In this document: one piece after another, positions 17,724 through 26,249 of the stretch
How the letters are laid out: the number at the start of each line of letters is the position of its first letter
Numbering within the stretch: the first letter of the stretch is position 1
Source of the DNA: Mucilaginibacter pallidiroseus
GTDB lineage: Bacteria; Bacteroidota; Bacteroidia; Sphingobacteriales; Sphingobacteriaceae
Length of the DNA: 64,000 nt
Assembly: GCF_007846085.1 (NCBI RefSeq)
Contig: NZ_VOEJ01000003.1
Span: 186,001-250,000 of the forward strand
Reading direction: 5' to 3'
Notes under the pieces: model-generated
What the model saw: the letters and a program-made list of their open reading frames with translations, nothing else
Databases searched by the model: none
What the model was told of the DNA's origin: nothing
Made by a program: the position numbers and the translations under genes

Positions 17724-17742
17724 TATTGTAACACCACCTGTC

Positions 17743-18687
17743 ATGACCAATAATAAACACGCCCCTACCCTTTTAGTGGCTCTGGCTTTTTTTAGCATCT
17801 ATGTAATATGGGGATCAACCTATTTAGCTGTTATTTATGGATTGAAAAGTTTCCCGCCGTTTATATTAGTCGGCTTACGCTATTCCGTGGCTGGTTTGAT
17901 ACTATTTGCCTGGTGTAAGCTAAAAGGCGAAAAGCTGCCCGAGTGGCGCTTTCTGTGGCGACATGCGCTAAGCGGTACAATGATGCTGGTTGGCGGCACC
18001 GGCATGATAGCCTGGGCCGAACAGTACATCAGCTCGGGGCAGGCGGCCATACTTGTAGCTACCGAGCCGCTGATGTTTTTACTGGTTGATCGTAAACGCT
18101 GGGGCGAGTATTTTTCAAACAAGTACATACTTGCCGGTTTGGTTATTGGCTTTACGGGAATCTTTTTATTTCTAAAGCTTGGCGTATCGATTTCAAATAC
18201 ATCACCTATGGCTACCATTGCCAGCATAGTTGTAATTGTTAGTGCTTTGATATGGGTAATGGGTTCCCTTATAACAAAAGATAGCCAGGGCGATAGTTCT
18301 ACGGTGATGAACGCCGCTGTTCAGCTACTTGCCGGAGGGTTAGCAAGCGGCCTTGTTGTTTTGGTGAAAGGCGAATATACCGGCTTCAGCTTTGGTAAAG
18401 TAAGCACCGAAGGCTGGGGCGGGCTAATCTTCCTGATTGTTATGGGATCTTTAGTTGCCTACCTTTCTTTTATATGGCTCATCAGTATAAAGCCACCTGC
18501 CATAGTTAGCACCCATACTTATGTAAATCCTGTAGTGGCAGTATTGTTGGGCTGGCTTTTAATTGGCGAACCGGTGAACCGCGCCCAGTTACTAAGCCTG
18601 CTTATTATTTTAGTAGGCATATTGCTGGTTAACGTGCCGGCTTACCTTGAAAAGCGGACTGAGAAATCTGCAACAGAAAGCAATTGA
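17743..18687 (+). CDS. EamA/DMT-family permease
   Basis: A 314-residue inner-membrane transporter with ten predicted helices in two EamA repeats. The family signature FFSIYVIWGSTYLAVIYGL is at the N-terminus and AWAEQYISSGQAAILVATEP lies near 90-110. Members export metabolites such as amino acids or related compounds; the substrate cannot be inferred. Nothing in the immediate context narrows it. Confidence 0.9.
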   Translation: MTNNKHAPTLLVALAFFSIYVIWGSTYLAVIYGLKSFPPFILVGLRYSVAGLILFAWCKLKGEKLPEWRFLWRHALSGTMMLVGGTGMIAWAEQYISSGQAAILVATEPLMFLLVDRKRWGEYFSNKYILAGLVIGFTGIFLFLKLGVSISNTSPMATIASIVVIVSALIWVMGSLITKDSQGDSSTVMNAAVQLLAGGLASGLVVLVKGEYTGFSFGKVSTEGWGGLIFLIVMGSLVAYLSFIWLISIKPPAIVSTHTYVNPVVAVLLGWLLIGEPVNRAQLLSLLIILVGILLVNVPAYLEKRTEKSATESN

Positions 18688-18734
18688 TCTACTGAATACT
18701 AATTACGGCGCCATATTTAATATTAATAGAATAC

Positions 18735-19295
18735 ATGCAAAACTCGACAGATAATCCCTGGATAACAAACAGCAGTAAGCCGGTTTACGACAACCCCTGG
18801 ATAAACGTAACCGAGTACCAGGTCACCAATCCATCGGGCAATCCGGGTATTTACGGCAAGGTTAGTTTCAAAAACATGGCCATAGGCATTTTGCCGCTTG
18901 ACGATGATATGAACACGTACCTTGTAGGCCAGTTCAGGTTTGCATTGGGCCAGTACAGCTGGGAGCTGCCGGAGGGCGGCGGTCCACTTGGCACCGATCC
19001 GCTCGACTCTGCTAAACGTGAATTACTTGAAGAAACAGGACTAAAAGCTAAAGAATGGATTGAAATACAGCGGATGCACCTTTCCAATTCTGTTAGCGAT
19101 GAACTGAGCATTGCTTATGTTGCGCGTGGCCTTGAACAGCACGAGGCCGAACCCGAAGATACCGAGCAATTGATAGTGCAAAAAATCCCGTTTGATGAAG
19201 TTTACCGGATGGTTTGCGCCGGTGAGATCACAGACTCGGTAACTGTGGGGGCAGTGCTTAGGGTTAAGCTGATGATCATTGAAGGGCTGTTATAA
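18735..19295 (+). CDS. NUDIX hydrolase (ADP-ribose pyrophosphatase-like)
   Basis: A 186-residue NUDIX protein. The Nudix helix reads AKRELLEETGLKA near residues 95-107, preceded by WELPEGGGPLG, with the RExxEExGU core intact. The N-terminal half (KPVYDNPWINVTEYQV) is typical of ADP-sugar pyrophosphatases. It probably hydrolyses a nucleoside diphosphate linked to another group. It is followed after 44 bases by the acyltransferase gene, which has its own promoter box. Confidence 0.88.
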   Translation: MQNSTDNPWITNSSKPVYDNPWINVTEYQVTNPSGNPGIYGKVSFKNMAIGILPLDDDMNTYLVGQFRFALGQYSWELPEGGGPLGTDPLDSAKRELLEETGLKAKEWIEIQRMHLSNSVSDELSIAYVARGLEQHEAEPEDTEQLIVQKIPFDEVYRMVCAGEITDSVTVGAVLRVKLMIIEGLL

Positions 19296-19323
19296 GCCTG
19301 CTTACCATTTTCTTAAAAAGATT

Positions 19324-19331
19324 TACCTTTG
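19324..19331 (+). promoter_or_regulatory. -7 box of the acyltransferase gene
   Basis: TACCTTTG matches TAnnTTTG exactly and lies eight bases before the ATG, suggesting an almost leaderless transcript. There is no clear -33 TTTG. Confidence 0.5.
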
Positions 19332-19339
19332 CGGCAGTA

Positions 19340-20077
19340 ATGAAAAAGCTTTTAGGATATATAGTATCGCCGTTTGCTTTACTGGCGTTTTTTTTGTCGC
19401 TGCTCATTTTTCATCCTATACAATGGATGTGTTATAACTGGGGCGGATACAAGGCGCACAAACGCTCAGTAGATATACTAAACTTCTTCCTAACCTATTC
19501 GGTTACACTGGCATTTAATAGCATACGGTTTGTTAATAATCAAAATCTGCCCACCGGCAGGCCGATGATATTTATTGCCAACCACCAAAGCTTGTTTGAT
19601 ATACCGCCCATGATATATTTTTTGCGAAAGTACCATGCAAAGTTTATATCAAAAGCCGAATTGACGAAAGGTATTCCTTCAATATCCTATAACCTGCGCG
19701 TAGGCGGCGGTGCCAATATCGACCGTAAAGACCCGCGCCAATCCATTACGGAGCTGGTTAAATTTGGTACCAGGATGAAAGAAAACAACTGGTCGGCCAT
19801 GATATTCCCGGAAGGCACACGGTCTAAGGATGGCAAGGTGAGGCCTTTCCAATCGGCGGGCGTAGTTACCCTGCTCAAAAAATGCCCTGATGCCTTGCTG
19901 GTACCTATTGCTATCACCAACTCCTGGAAACTGGTACAATATGGGATGTACCCATTAAATACCTTTACTAAGCTAACATGGGAGGTTCTCGAACCGGTTG
20001 AACCCTCAAGTGGACTTATAGATGAATTAATTAAAGGTATTGAGGATAGGATAAGGGAAAAAGTAGAGCAGAAATAG
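19340..20077 (+). CDS. lysophospholipid acyltransferase (PlsC-like)
   Basis: A 245-residue membrane-associated acyltransferase, likely 1-acylglycerol-3-phosphate acyltransferase in phospholipid synthesis. It has an N-terminal hydrophobic helix, the catalytic H-x4-D motif in ANHQSLFDIPP (about residue 82), and the substrate motif IFPEGTRSKDGKVRPFQSAG near 155-175. Length fits the family. Convergent with the ypfJ-like gene across a repeat-bearing gap. Confidence 0.92.
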   Translation: MKKLLGYIVSPFALLAFFLSLLIFHPIQWMCYNWGGYKAHKRSVDILNFFLTYSVTLAFNSIRFVNNQNLPTGRPMIFIANHQSLFDIPPMIYFLRKYHAKFISKAELTKGIPSISYNLRVGGGANIDRKDPRQSITELVKFGTRMKENNWSAMIFPEGTRSKDGKVRPFQSAGVVTLLKKCPDALLVPIAITNSWKLVQYGMYPLNTFTKLTWEVLEPVEPSSGLIDELIKGIEDRIREKVEQK

Positions 20078-20113
20078 ATTTTCCCTTTTTGTTTAATAAG
20101 TCGCTTTAAGTCA

Positions 20114-20141
20114 TGTCATCGCGAAGAGCTTCGCAATGACA
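20114..20141. repeat. REP-like palindrome
   Basis: TGTCATCGCGAAG and CTTCGCAATGACA form 13-base arms with one mismatch around AG. The sequence resembles short interspersed repeats (GTCATTGCGA...) that I recall from Sphingobacteriaceae genomes. It sits in a convergent intergenic gap. Confidence 0.6.
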
Positions 20142-20178
20142 TAACTATTCCTTCTTAATAGGTTACATGGTTAGATAA

Positions 20179-20203
20179 GATTGCTTCGTACCTCGCAATG
20201 ACG
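20179..20203. repeat. REP-like unit, opposite orientation
   Basis: GATTGCTTCGTACCTCGCAATGACG reads, on the other strand, CGTCATTGCGAGGTACGAAG..., the same family as the palindrome 40 bases to the left. The two units face each other between convergent genes. Confidence 0.55.
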
Positions 20204-20210
20204 CGTACTA

Positions 20211-21077
20211 TTACAAATTATCTGCTGCGAAGGTGTTACCCTGCTTGATATCGCCGGTTTCGTAGCCCTTTTTAAACCAATACATGCGTTGGGCACTGGT
20301 GCCGTGGGTAAAGCTGTCGGGCCTAACATCACCCTGAAACTCGCGCTGCAGTCGGTCGTCACCAATGGCATTGGCTGCATTAAGGGCTTCTTCAATATCT
20401 CCCGGATCAAGCACATTCTTTAAATTGTGCTCATAGTGTGCCCAAACTCCTGCATAAAAATCGGCTTGCAATTCAAGCTTAACCGATATCTTATTAAACT
20501 CCGTTTCGCTCATTTGCTGGCGAGCCTGGTCTACCTTGGCGGTTACCCCTAACAGATCCTGCACATGGTGGCCAACCTCGTGTGCTATTACGTAAGCCTG
20601 GGCAAAGTCGCCGGCTGCGTTAAACCTACTTTTAAGCTCGTCGAAAAATGTAAGATCGATATATACTTTCTGGTCGCCGGGGCAGTAAAACGGACCAGTG
20701 GCCGACGATGCATTACCACATGCGGTTGATACACCATCGGTAAAGAAAACCATTTTAGGCTCGGCATAGGTGCGACCCATTTCTTTAAAAATCTTGCCCC
20801 ACACGTCTTCCGTGTCGGCCAAAACCACTTTGGCGAACTTGCGCTCCGGCGTGTCTTCCTGGCCTGAACCGCCGGGGCGGGTATCTATCTGTTCGGTTTG
20901 AGCCGAGCCGCCGCCCTGCTGCTGGTTTAATATCTGCGATGGATCTATCCCGGTAAAAAAGTATATAGCTGCGGCAATAATGCCTACTATACCTCCGCCA
21001 AAAGCCAAACCACGGCCGCCACCGCCGCTACCACCATCCTCGGTGTTACTGCTCTCGCGTCTGCCCATCCATTGCAT
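20211..21077 (-). CDS. neutral zinc metallopeptidase, YpfJ-like
   Basis: A 288-residue protein of the YpfJ/zinc-binding metallopeptidase family. It begins MQWMGRRESSNTED, followed by a glycine-rich stretch, one membrane helix (LAFGGGIVGIIAAAIYFFTG), and the zinc motif HEVGHHVQ near residue 165. Other family blocks present are SATGPFYCPGDQKVYIDLTFF and GTSAQRMYWFKKGYETGD. Substrates of this family are unknown. It stands alone. Confidence 0.92.
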   Translation of the reverse strand: MQWMGRRESSNTEDGGSGGGGRGLAFGGGIVGIIAAAIYFFTGIDPSQILNQQQGGGSAQTEQIDTRPGGSGQEDTPERKFAKVVLADTEDVWGKIFKEMGRTYAEPKMVFFTDGVSTACGNASSATGPFYCPGDQKVYIDLTFFDELKSRFNAAGDFAQAYVIAHEVGHHVQDLLGVTAKVDQARQQMSETEFNKISVKLELQADFYAGVWAHYEHNLKNVLDPGDIEEALNAANAIGDDRLQREFQGDVRPDSFTHGTSAQRMYWFKKGYETGDIKQGNTFAADNL

Positions 21078-21164
21078 AAAAACCTCCTGTTTATTTTAGG
21101 CTTTAAACAGTAAGGCCCAAACATTTGTTTGAGCCTTAACTTAATCACTTATGTTGCTAAATAT

Positions 21165-22463
21165 TTAGCGTTCCAGCTTAGCCACACGTGTAGGCGTGTC
21201 TTTGCCTGATACAATGCTGCGCGAGCCTAATGCAATGGCTTTGATAGTTGCTACAATATTGTTTACATCAAGGCTTTCAAACTCATCGTTAACAGAGTGG
21301 TAAAGTTTGTCGGTATCTATCTGGTCGGTAGAAATGCTGTGCGCCGGTACACCCAGGCGGGCCAGGGTGGCGTTATCGCTGCGGTAAAATAAATCCTGCT
21401 CCGGGTATGGATCCGGATGGAACTTAAACTCGGTGCCCTCAACATTCTTTTGCAATATCGAGCCGAAGTTCGATCTTTCGAAGCCGGTTATAAAGGCCGT
21501 GTTTGGGCCAAACTTGGAGTCTTTACCAATCATCTCGATATTGAACATAGCAACTACCTTATCGGCATCCAATTGCTTCGAAAAGTATTGCGAACCATAA
21601 CCGCCAATTTCTTCGGCCGTGAAGGCAACAAATATCAGCGTACGCTCGTTATTTTTTAGCTTCTTATAGTATTTGGCCAATGCAATTACTGCCGTAGTGC
21701 CCGATGCATCATCATCCGCACCGTTGGCAATACTATCGCCTTCCATCGGTTTAATTATACCCAAGTGGTCGTAATGGCCCGAGAACACAACGTATTCTGC
21801 AGCCTTGCTTTTACCCGGAATCATACCGACAACGTTAAATAAGGGTAACTCTTCCGATTTTACGCCGCAGCTAACCTCAAATGTTTTTGGTGCAGTTGCA
21901 CTTAATACGTACACAACCGGCGCTTGCTCAGCAGGGTTGTTCACAATGCCGCCCTTGATAGCCCTGTCGCGAATACGTTTAAATATGGCTGCCATAGATG
22001 GATTCATCACCACTAACGACTTTTTACCGCTACGCATAACGCCCGAATATTGGCTCCTAAAATTTTTCTCATCAGTAATATTTACTACGGCGATACTGGT
22101 ATCTCCCTTCCAATTGAATGATGTACCGGTTGAAGCTGCAATGCTTTCTGCAGGTAACGCTGTACCATCAAAAGTCACTTTCAGATCGGTAGGCGTAACA
22201 CGTGTTTTTGAAAATGACTGCCTGAAGCCTTTACTGCCTTTTAATGGTTGTAAACCGGCAGCTTTAAATTCACCCTCGATGAAGGTTGCGGCTTTATCAA
22301 TGCCCGGTGTAAACGTGCCCCTGCCCTGCATATCGTCGGCACTCAGGGTTTTAATAATGCGCTCAACATCTGCCTTATCAACAAGTTTGTTTACATCTTG
22401 TGCAAAGGTTATTGAGGGCGCCAGGAACAATGCAGCAACTGCTGCGTATAATTTCAATTTCAT
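21165..22463 (-). CDS. M28-family aminopeptidase, exported
   Basis: A 432-residue zinc exopeptidase with a signal peptide ending around PSITFAQ. The catalytic core shows metal ligands in SGHYDHLGI, ADDDASGT and FTAEEIGGYGS, and a later GVPAHSIST carries the final histidine. An inserted region between about 130 and 200 fits a PA-type domain. It should release N-terminal amino acids in the periplasm. It lies ten bases after an M61 peptidase gene, forming a peptide-degrading pair. Confidence 0.92.
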   Translation of the reverse strand: MKLKLYAAVAALFLAPSITFAQDVNKLVDKADVERIIKTLSADDMQGRGTFTPGIDKAATFIEGEFKAAGLQPLKGSKGFRQSFSKTRVTPTDLKVTFDGTALPAESIAASTGTSFNWKGDTSIAVVNITDEKNFRSQYSGVMRSGKKSLVVMNPSMAAIFKRIRDRAIKGGIVNNPAEQAPVVYVLSATAPKTFEVSCGVKSEELPLFNVVGMIPGKSKAAEYVVFSGHYDHLGIIKPMEGDSIANGADDDASGTTAVIALAKYYKKLKNNERTLIFVAFTAEEIGGYGSQYFSKQLDADKVVAMFNIEMIGKDSKFGPNTAFITGFERSNFGSILQKNVEGTEFKFHPDPYPEQDLFYRSDNATLARLGVPAHSISTDQIDTDKLYHSVNDEFESLDVNNIVATIKAIALGSRSIVSGKDTPTRVAKLER

Positions 22464-22473
22464 GTACTGAGGT

Positions 22474-24336
22474 TTATTTTACTTTTGATGATAACCAGCT
22501 GTCGCGGAAATCCTGTTGTTGTTTGGTTAATTGTTTACCGGCCTTTTCATAGCTTACTACTTCAAATGCAGGGCTTTCGTCTGCCGTGATTACGGTTTCG
22601 TGCTCACCTGTACGGTTGGTGTAGGTAATGGTAAGCTTATCACCGGGTTTCTTTTCCGATACCGCTTTTGAAAGGCCTGCAGCATCAACCGCATTTCCAT
22701 CAACCTTGGTAATAACATCACCCGCATCTAAACCGGCTTTGTAAACAGGAGTGCCTTTAATTGTTGGCGAAGTGATAGCCACACCATCTGCAGCACCTTT
22801 TGTTTGACCCGATTTACCGCGACCACCGCCACCTGATAACGAGCCGATCCAGGCTTTGCCTGGCTGCGCTTTGCGCAACACATAGCCCGCTTTATCTAAC
22901 AGCGCCGCATAGTCGTTTTTCTCAACGCCATAAATGTATCGTTTAAAAAAGTCGGCGGCAAAGCCGGGGTTAGTCACCTTTGCCAGTACAGCCTGCAGGT
23001 CCTCAACCGTATATGGTTTTTCGGTTTTACCGTGGGTTAACCATGCTTGGCGCATAAAATCATCAAGGGTTTTATTGAACTCGCTGCGTAAACGCAGGTC
23101 GAGCGCCAAGGCTGTAGCACCGCCATAATAATAGTAACTGGTAAAGATGTTACCTGTATTTAGTTGATCTACAGCTACGCCTGCATCGGCATATATGGCG
23201 TATCTGCTGGCTTGTATTGGCGTAAAATATTTGGCACCCGGTGTATTCAAAACAGAGTTGATCAAACCTGCCAGTGTACGGGTATATTCATCAGGCGTAT
23301 GGAAACCGGCACGGGTAAGCGCAAGCTCTCCGTAGTATTGCGTAAAACCTTCGGCACACCAAAGCTCGTTGCTCATGTTGGCATGTGTAAAGTTAAAAGG
23401 CTCTAACGTTTTCGGGCGGATACGCTCTACGTTCCATGAGTGGAAAAACTCATGCGAAAATGTGCCCAGCAACCACTGCTCGTTACCGCCAACTTTATTA
23501 ACGGGCTGTACAATTACTGTGGAGTTGCGGTGCTCCATACCGTCGCCGGCAGTGCTTGGGTGCACATCATGTAAAAACACGTAGCTGCCGTAATCAAACG
23601 TTGGCAGTTCACCAAAGATGGCCTTTTCTTCAAGCACCACTTTTTTAACCATGTCGGCAAACTTATCTACCGTTGCCTGGTCATCGTCAGAATGTGTGCT
23701 TAGTTTAATGGTTTCATCTTTGCCATCGGTATTCTTCACAACCCAGCTGGTTTCCTTATAGGCAGAAAGCTCAATAGGGCTATCCATCATATACTGCATA
23801 TCGCGTGCAGAATACACATTGGCACCTTCGGGTTTCAGCTGTGTTGCAACACGCCAGCCATGTTTAGCTAAATCATTAAATACAAATTTGGCAGGGCGGT
23901 TCTCCAAACCAATGCCCCACATAAATGAGGCGGGCATGCTAAAGTGCGCATGGCTTGGCTCTATACTGGTGTAAGTACCATCTGTCCAGTTACCAAATAG
24001 TGTATAGCTTATTTTTATTGTGGATGGGTGCGCGGTAAGTTCATAAACGTCGCCATCAAGCTGTTTAAGGGTAAGCGCTTTACCAGTTGCATCTGTTGCT
24101 TTAACATTATACACGTTTTTGCCAAATTCATGCGTGGCGTATCTGCCGGGCGATGATCTGCTCATACGCACTTTTAGCGGACCAGCCGGCACCTGCGGGA
24201 TGGTCATGCTTATCTCGGCCTCATGATGGGCAGCATTTGGAAATGATACGTTGTAAACAATTGCATTGGAGCCGGTTTGGGCAATGGCAGCAGATGCGAG
24301 CATTGAAGCAGCTGCCATAAAAAGTAATTTCTTCAT
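22474..24336 (-). CDS. M61-family glycyl aminopeptidase with PDZ domain
   Basis: A 620-residue exported peptidase. It has a signal peptide (ASMLASAAIAQ), an N-terminal beta domain, the catalytic domain with zinc motif FSHEFFHSWNVERIRP near residue 297, and a C-terminal PDZ domain (about 520-600, GTPVYKAGLDAGDVITKVDG). Known M61 enzymes remove N-terminal glycine or alanine. First gene of a two-gene unit with the M28 peptidase. Confidence 0.93.
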   Translation of the reverse strand: MKKLLFMAAASMLASAAIAQTGSNAIVYNVSFPNAAHHEAEISMTIPQVPAGPLKVRMSRSSPGRYATHEFGKNVYNVKATDATGKALTLKQLDGDVYELTAHPSTIKISYTLFGNWTDGTYTSIEPSHAHFSMPASFMWGIGLENRPAKFVFNDLAKHGWRVATQLKPEGANVYSARDMQYMMDSPIELSAYKETSWVVKNTDGKDETIKLSTHSDDDQATVDKFADMVKKVVLEEKAIFGELPTFDYGSYVFLHDVHPSTAGDGMEHRNSTVIVQPVNKVGGNEQWLLGTFSHEFFHSWNVERIRPKTLEPFNFTHANMSNELWCAEGFTQYYGELALTRAGFHTPDEYTRTLAGLINSVLNTPGAKYFTPIQASRYAIYADAGVAVDQLNTGNIFTSYYYYGGATALALDLRLRSEFNKTLDDFMRQAWLTHGKTEKPYTVEDLQAVLAKVTNPGFAADFFKRYIYGVEKNDYAALLDKAGYVLRKAQPGKAWIGSLSGGGGRGKSGQTKGAADGVAITSPTIKGTPVYKAGLDAGDVITKVDGNAVDAAGLSKAVSEKKPGDKLTITYTNRTGEHETVITADESPAFEVVSYEKAGKQLTKQQQDFRDSWLSSKVK

Positions 24337-24424
24337 GGTGTTATATTACGGTTGTAAATTACCATAAATTGACCATACTGGAAATATCAATTTCGTTACG
24401 CATTAACCAACGTAAATTGCCTAA

Positions 24425-25543
24425 TCAATCGTAGCTATGGCGCTCGAAATCAAAGTCGGACTGGCCAGAAATAATTCGCTTTCGGCGTTCTACATCCGTA
24501 TCCAGGCTATGATCGAATGTTTGGTTGGTTACGGCAATATCTCGGTCTTTATCGCGCTCGGCGAAATAACTGTTGGCTTCGGATATCTTCGCAATAGCCA
24601 CATCATAAGGCCCACGTGGCGACATCAGCTTGACGAAAACCGGTAAACACTCGAAAATTATAAACAGGTAACCGATGAAAGATATGGCCAGATAAGTATC
24701 CAGATCGCGCTTACCTTTTTCATTGAATGACAATTGCCCAAGCGCCCAGTTGCGGTCGGCGAAACCGGCCACGTTTGCAAGGCTGTCCAGTTGTCTTTCG
24801 TTAAATAAACGCGTGCTGCTTAAGCCTTCAAAATCGCGACGCTTTAACAGGTATTGGTCCATCTGCCCTAAATTATCTGTAACAGTTTTAAGGCGATCTT
24901 CTTTTTCTTTTAAAATCTGTGCTTTCTGCTTGGCATAAGTGCCGTAGCCTGTAATGCCTGAGGTTTGGTTGGTTTTATCACCAAAAACCTCCTGGTTCAA
25001 TTCATACCTCGAGCGATTGATATCGCGCTCGAGCGAATCTTTCTCTTTTTTAAGATCAGTGTTTTTAACAAGCTCGGGCGTGTATTTAAGCTGATAGGTT
25101 TTTTGCAAGGAATCAATTTTGGTGCGCTGCCCTTTAAGATAAGCCGTTTTTAACTTAGTGCGGATCTCTTTGTCGAAAATCTTGAGCTCAAGTGGGCGCG
25201 ATATTACGATGCCTATAACAATTGCCAATAAAATACGCGGCGATGCCTGCAGTATTTGCTGGTTAGTTGTACCTACTTTGTTGATGCTGGATACAATATA
25301 ACGGTCCATATTGAAGATAGCCGTTCCCCATATTAAACCAAATATGATGGCAAAGCCGACAGCAAATGCATTACCGCTGAAAACGAAGTACATGGCATAA
25401 CCGCCAGACAAGGCTGCAAACAGTGCCGTAAAGAAAATGGTTGCCCCTATACCAACGTATTTATTATGTTCGATAGGATATTTTCTCAGTGTATCTATAT
25501 GCGCTCCGGAACAAAACCAAAAGAAGCGGGTTATTTTTTTCAT
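24425..25543 (-). CDS. DUF4407 membrane protein
   Basis: A 372-residue protein matching the DUF4407 family. Four hydrophobic helices are visible: two near 30-75, one near 105-120 before a long charged region, and one near 300. Between about 140 and 260 a coiled-coil-like segment rich in K, E, L and Q probably lies outside the membrane. TAIFNMDRYIVSSI is a conserved family block. Function unknown. It is transcribed away from the rhodanese gene. Confidence 0.85.
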   Translation of the reverse strand: MKKITRFFWFCSGAHIDTLRKYPIEHNKYVGIGATIFFTALFAALSGGYAMYFVFSGNAFAVGFAIIFGLIWGTAIFNMDRYIVSSINKVGTTNQQILQASPRILLAIVIGIVISRPLELKIFDKEIRTKLKTAYLKGQRTKIDSLQKTYQLKYTPELVKNTDLKKEKDSLERDINRSRYELNQEVFGDKTNQTSGITGYGTYAKQKAQILKEKEDRLKTVTDNLGQMDQYLLKRRDFEGLSSTRLFNERQLDSLANVAGFADRNWALGQLSFNEKGKRDLDTYLAISFIGYLFIIFECLPVFVKLMSPRGPYDVAIAKISEANSYFAERDKDRDIAVTNQTFDHSLDTDVERRKRIISGQSDFDFERHSYD

Positions 25544-25638
25544 TAATAAAAAGGTTTTGCTAACAACACCTTATGTATAAAACGCACTTAGGTACTGATT
25601 GTTACAGTTCATAAATAAATAATTGGTATAGAAAAACC

Positions 25639-25646
25639 TACCTTTG
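25639..25646 (+). promoter_or_regulatory. -7 box of the rhodanese gene
   Basis: TACCTTTG matches TAnnTTTG exactly, 19 bases before the ATG. A TTGG lies 12 bases upstream of it, closer than usual for a -33 element. Confidence 0.45.
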
Positions 25647-25665
25647 GGCCATAATTGTATTTATT

Positions 25666-25980
25666 ATGAAAGAAATAAGCGTACAGGAATTAAAAGAGAA
25701 ACTTGACAACGGCGAAGATTTTCAACTGGTTGACGTTCGTGAAGATTTTGAATATGAAACATCAAACCTTGGCGGCACTTTGATACCGCTGGGAGGCATT
25801 TTAATTGAAACAGATAAAATTGCTAAAGATAAGCCTGTTGTAATAATGTGTCGCAGCGGCAAGCGCAGCGCAGCTGCCGTTATGCAGTTAGAGGCACAAG
25901 GTTTTAGCAACCTTTACAATTTGCAAGGCGGTATCCTGGCCTGGAAAGCAGCTATCGACCCAACTATTAACGTTTATTAA
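25666..25980 (+). CDS. rhodanese-like domain protein
   Basis: A 104-residue single-domain rhodanese. The N-terminal part reads LVDVREDFEYE, and the active-site loop is CRSGKRS with the catalytic cysteine near residue 65; the loop length is that of sulfurtransferases. It probably carries persulfide sulfur in the cytoplasm. A tiny membrane-protein gene follows after two bases. Confidence 0.93.
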   Translation: MKEISVQELKEKLDNGEDFQLVDVREDFEYETSNLGGTLIPLGGILIETDKIAKDKPVVIMCRSGKRSAAAVMQLEAQGFSNLYNLQGGILAWKAAIDPTINVY

Positions 25981-25982
25981 AC

Positions 25983-26165
25983 ATGGGCAAAAAGCTGATA
26001 TTTAACGTACTGCTTAACCTTGGCATTTTCTTGTGCCTGCTGCTTACCTATTCGGGCTTCCAAAGCGGCCGTTATGAGTATGTGTTAGGCTCGGTATTTA
26101 TTGGCGCTGTTTTAGTGATCATTAAAATAAGGTTGATTAAAGAAGTGAGAAACACGCAACGCTAA
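25983..26165 (+). CDS. small two-helix membrane protein (DUF6358-like)
   Basis: A 60-residue protein with two hydrophobic segments (FNVLLNLGIFLCLLLTY and VLGSVFIGAVLVIIKI) and a basic C-terminus. It resembles a small family I recall from Mucilaginibacter and Pedobacter (DUF6358); the match is from memory. It starts two bases after the rhodanese stop, and a terminator follows. Function unknown. Confidence 0.75.
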   Translation: MGKKLIFNVLLNLGIFLCLLLTYSGFQSGRYEYVLGSVFIGAVLVIIKIRLIKEVRNTQR

Positions 26166-26180
26166 CAAGCGCCCGATATC

Positions 26181-26221
26181 AAACAAAAACCCGCTCCATT
26201 TTTTGAAGCGGGTTTTTGTTT
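26181..26221. terminator. bidirectional terminator
   Basis: A 15-bp perfect stem, AAACAAAAACCCGCT (26181-26195) with AGCGGGTTTTTGTTT (26207-26221), separates two convergent genes. T runs on both strands make it work in both directions. Confidence 0.9.
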
Positions 26222-26249
26222 GTTGATGAATACTTTTAAACTTATATGT

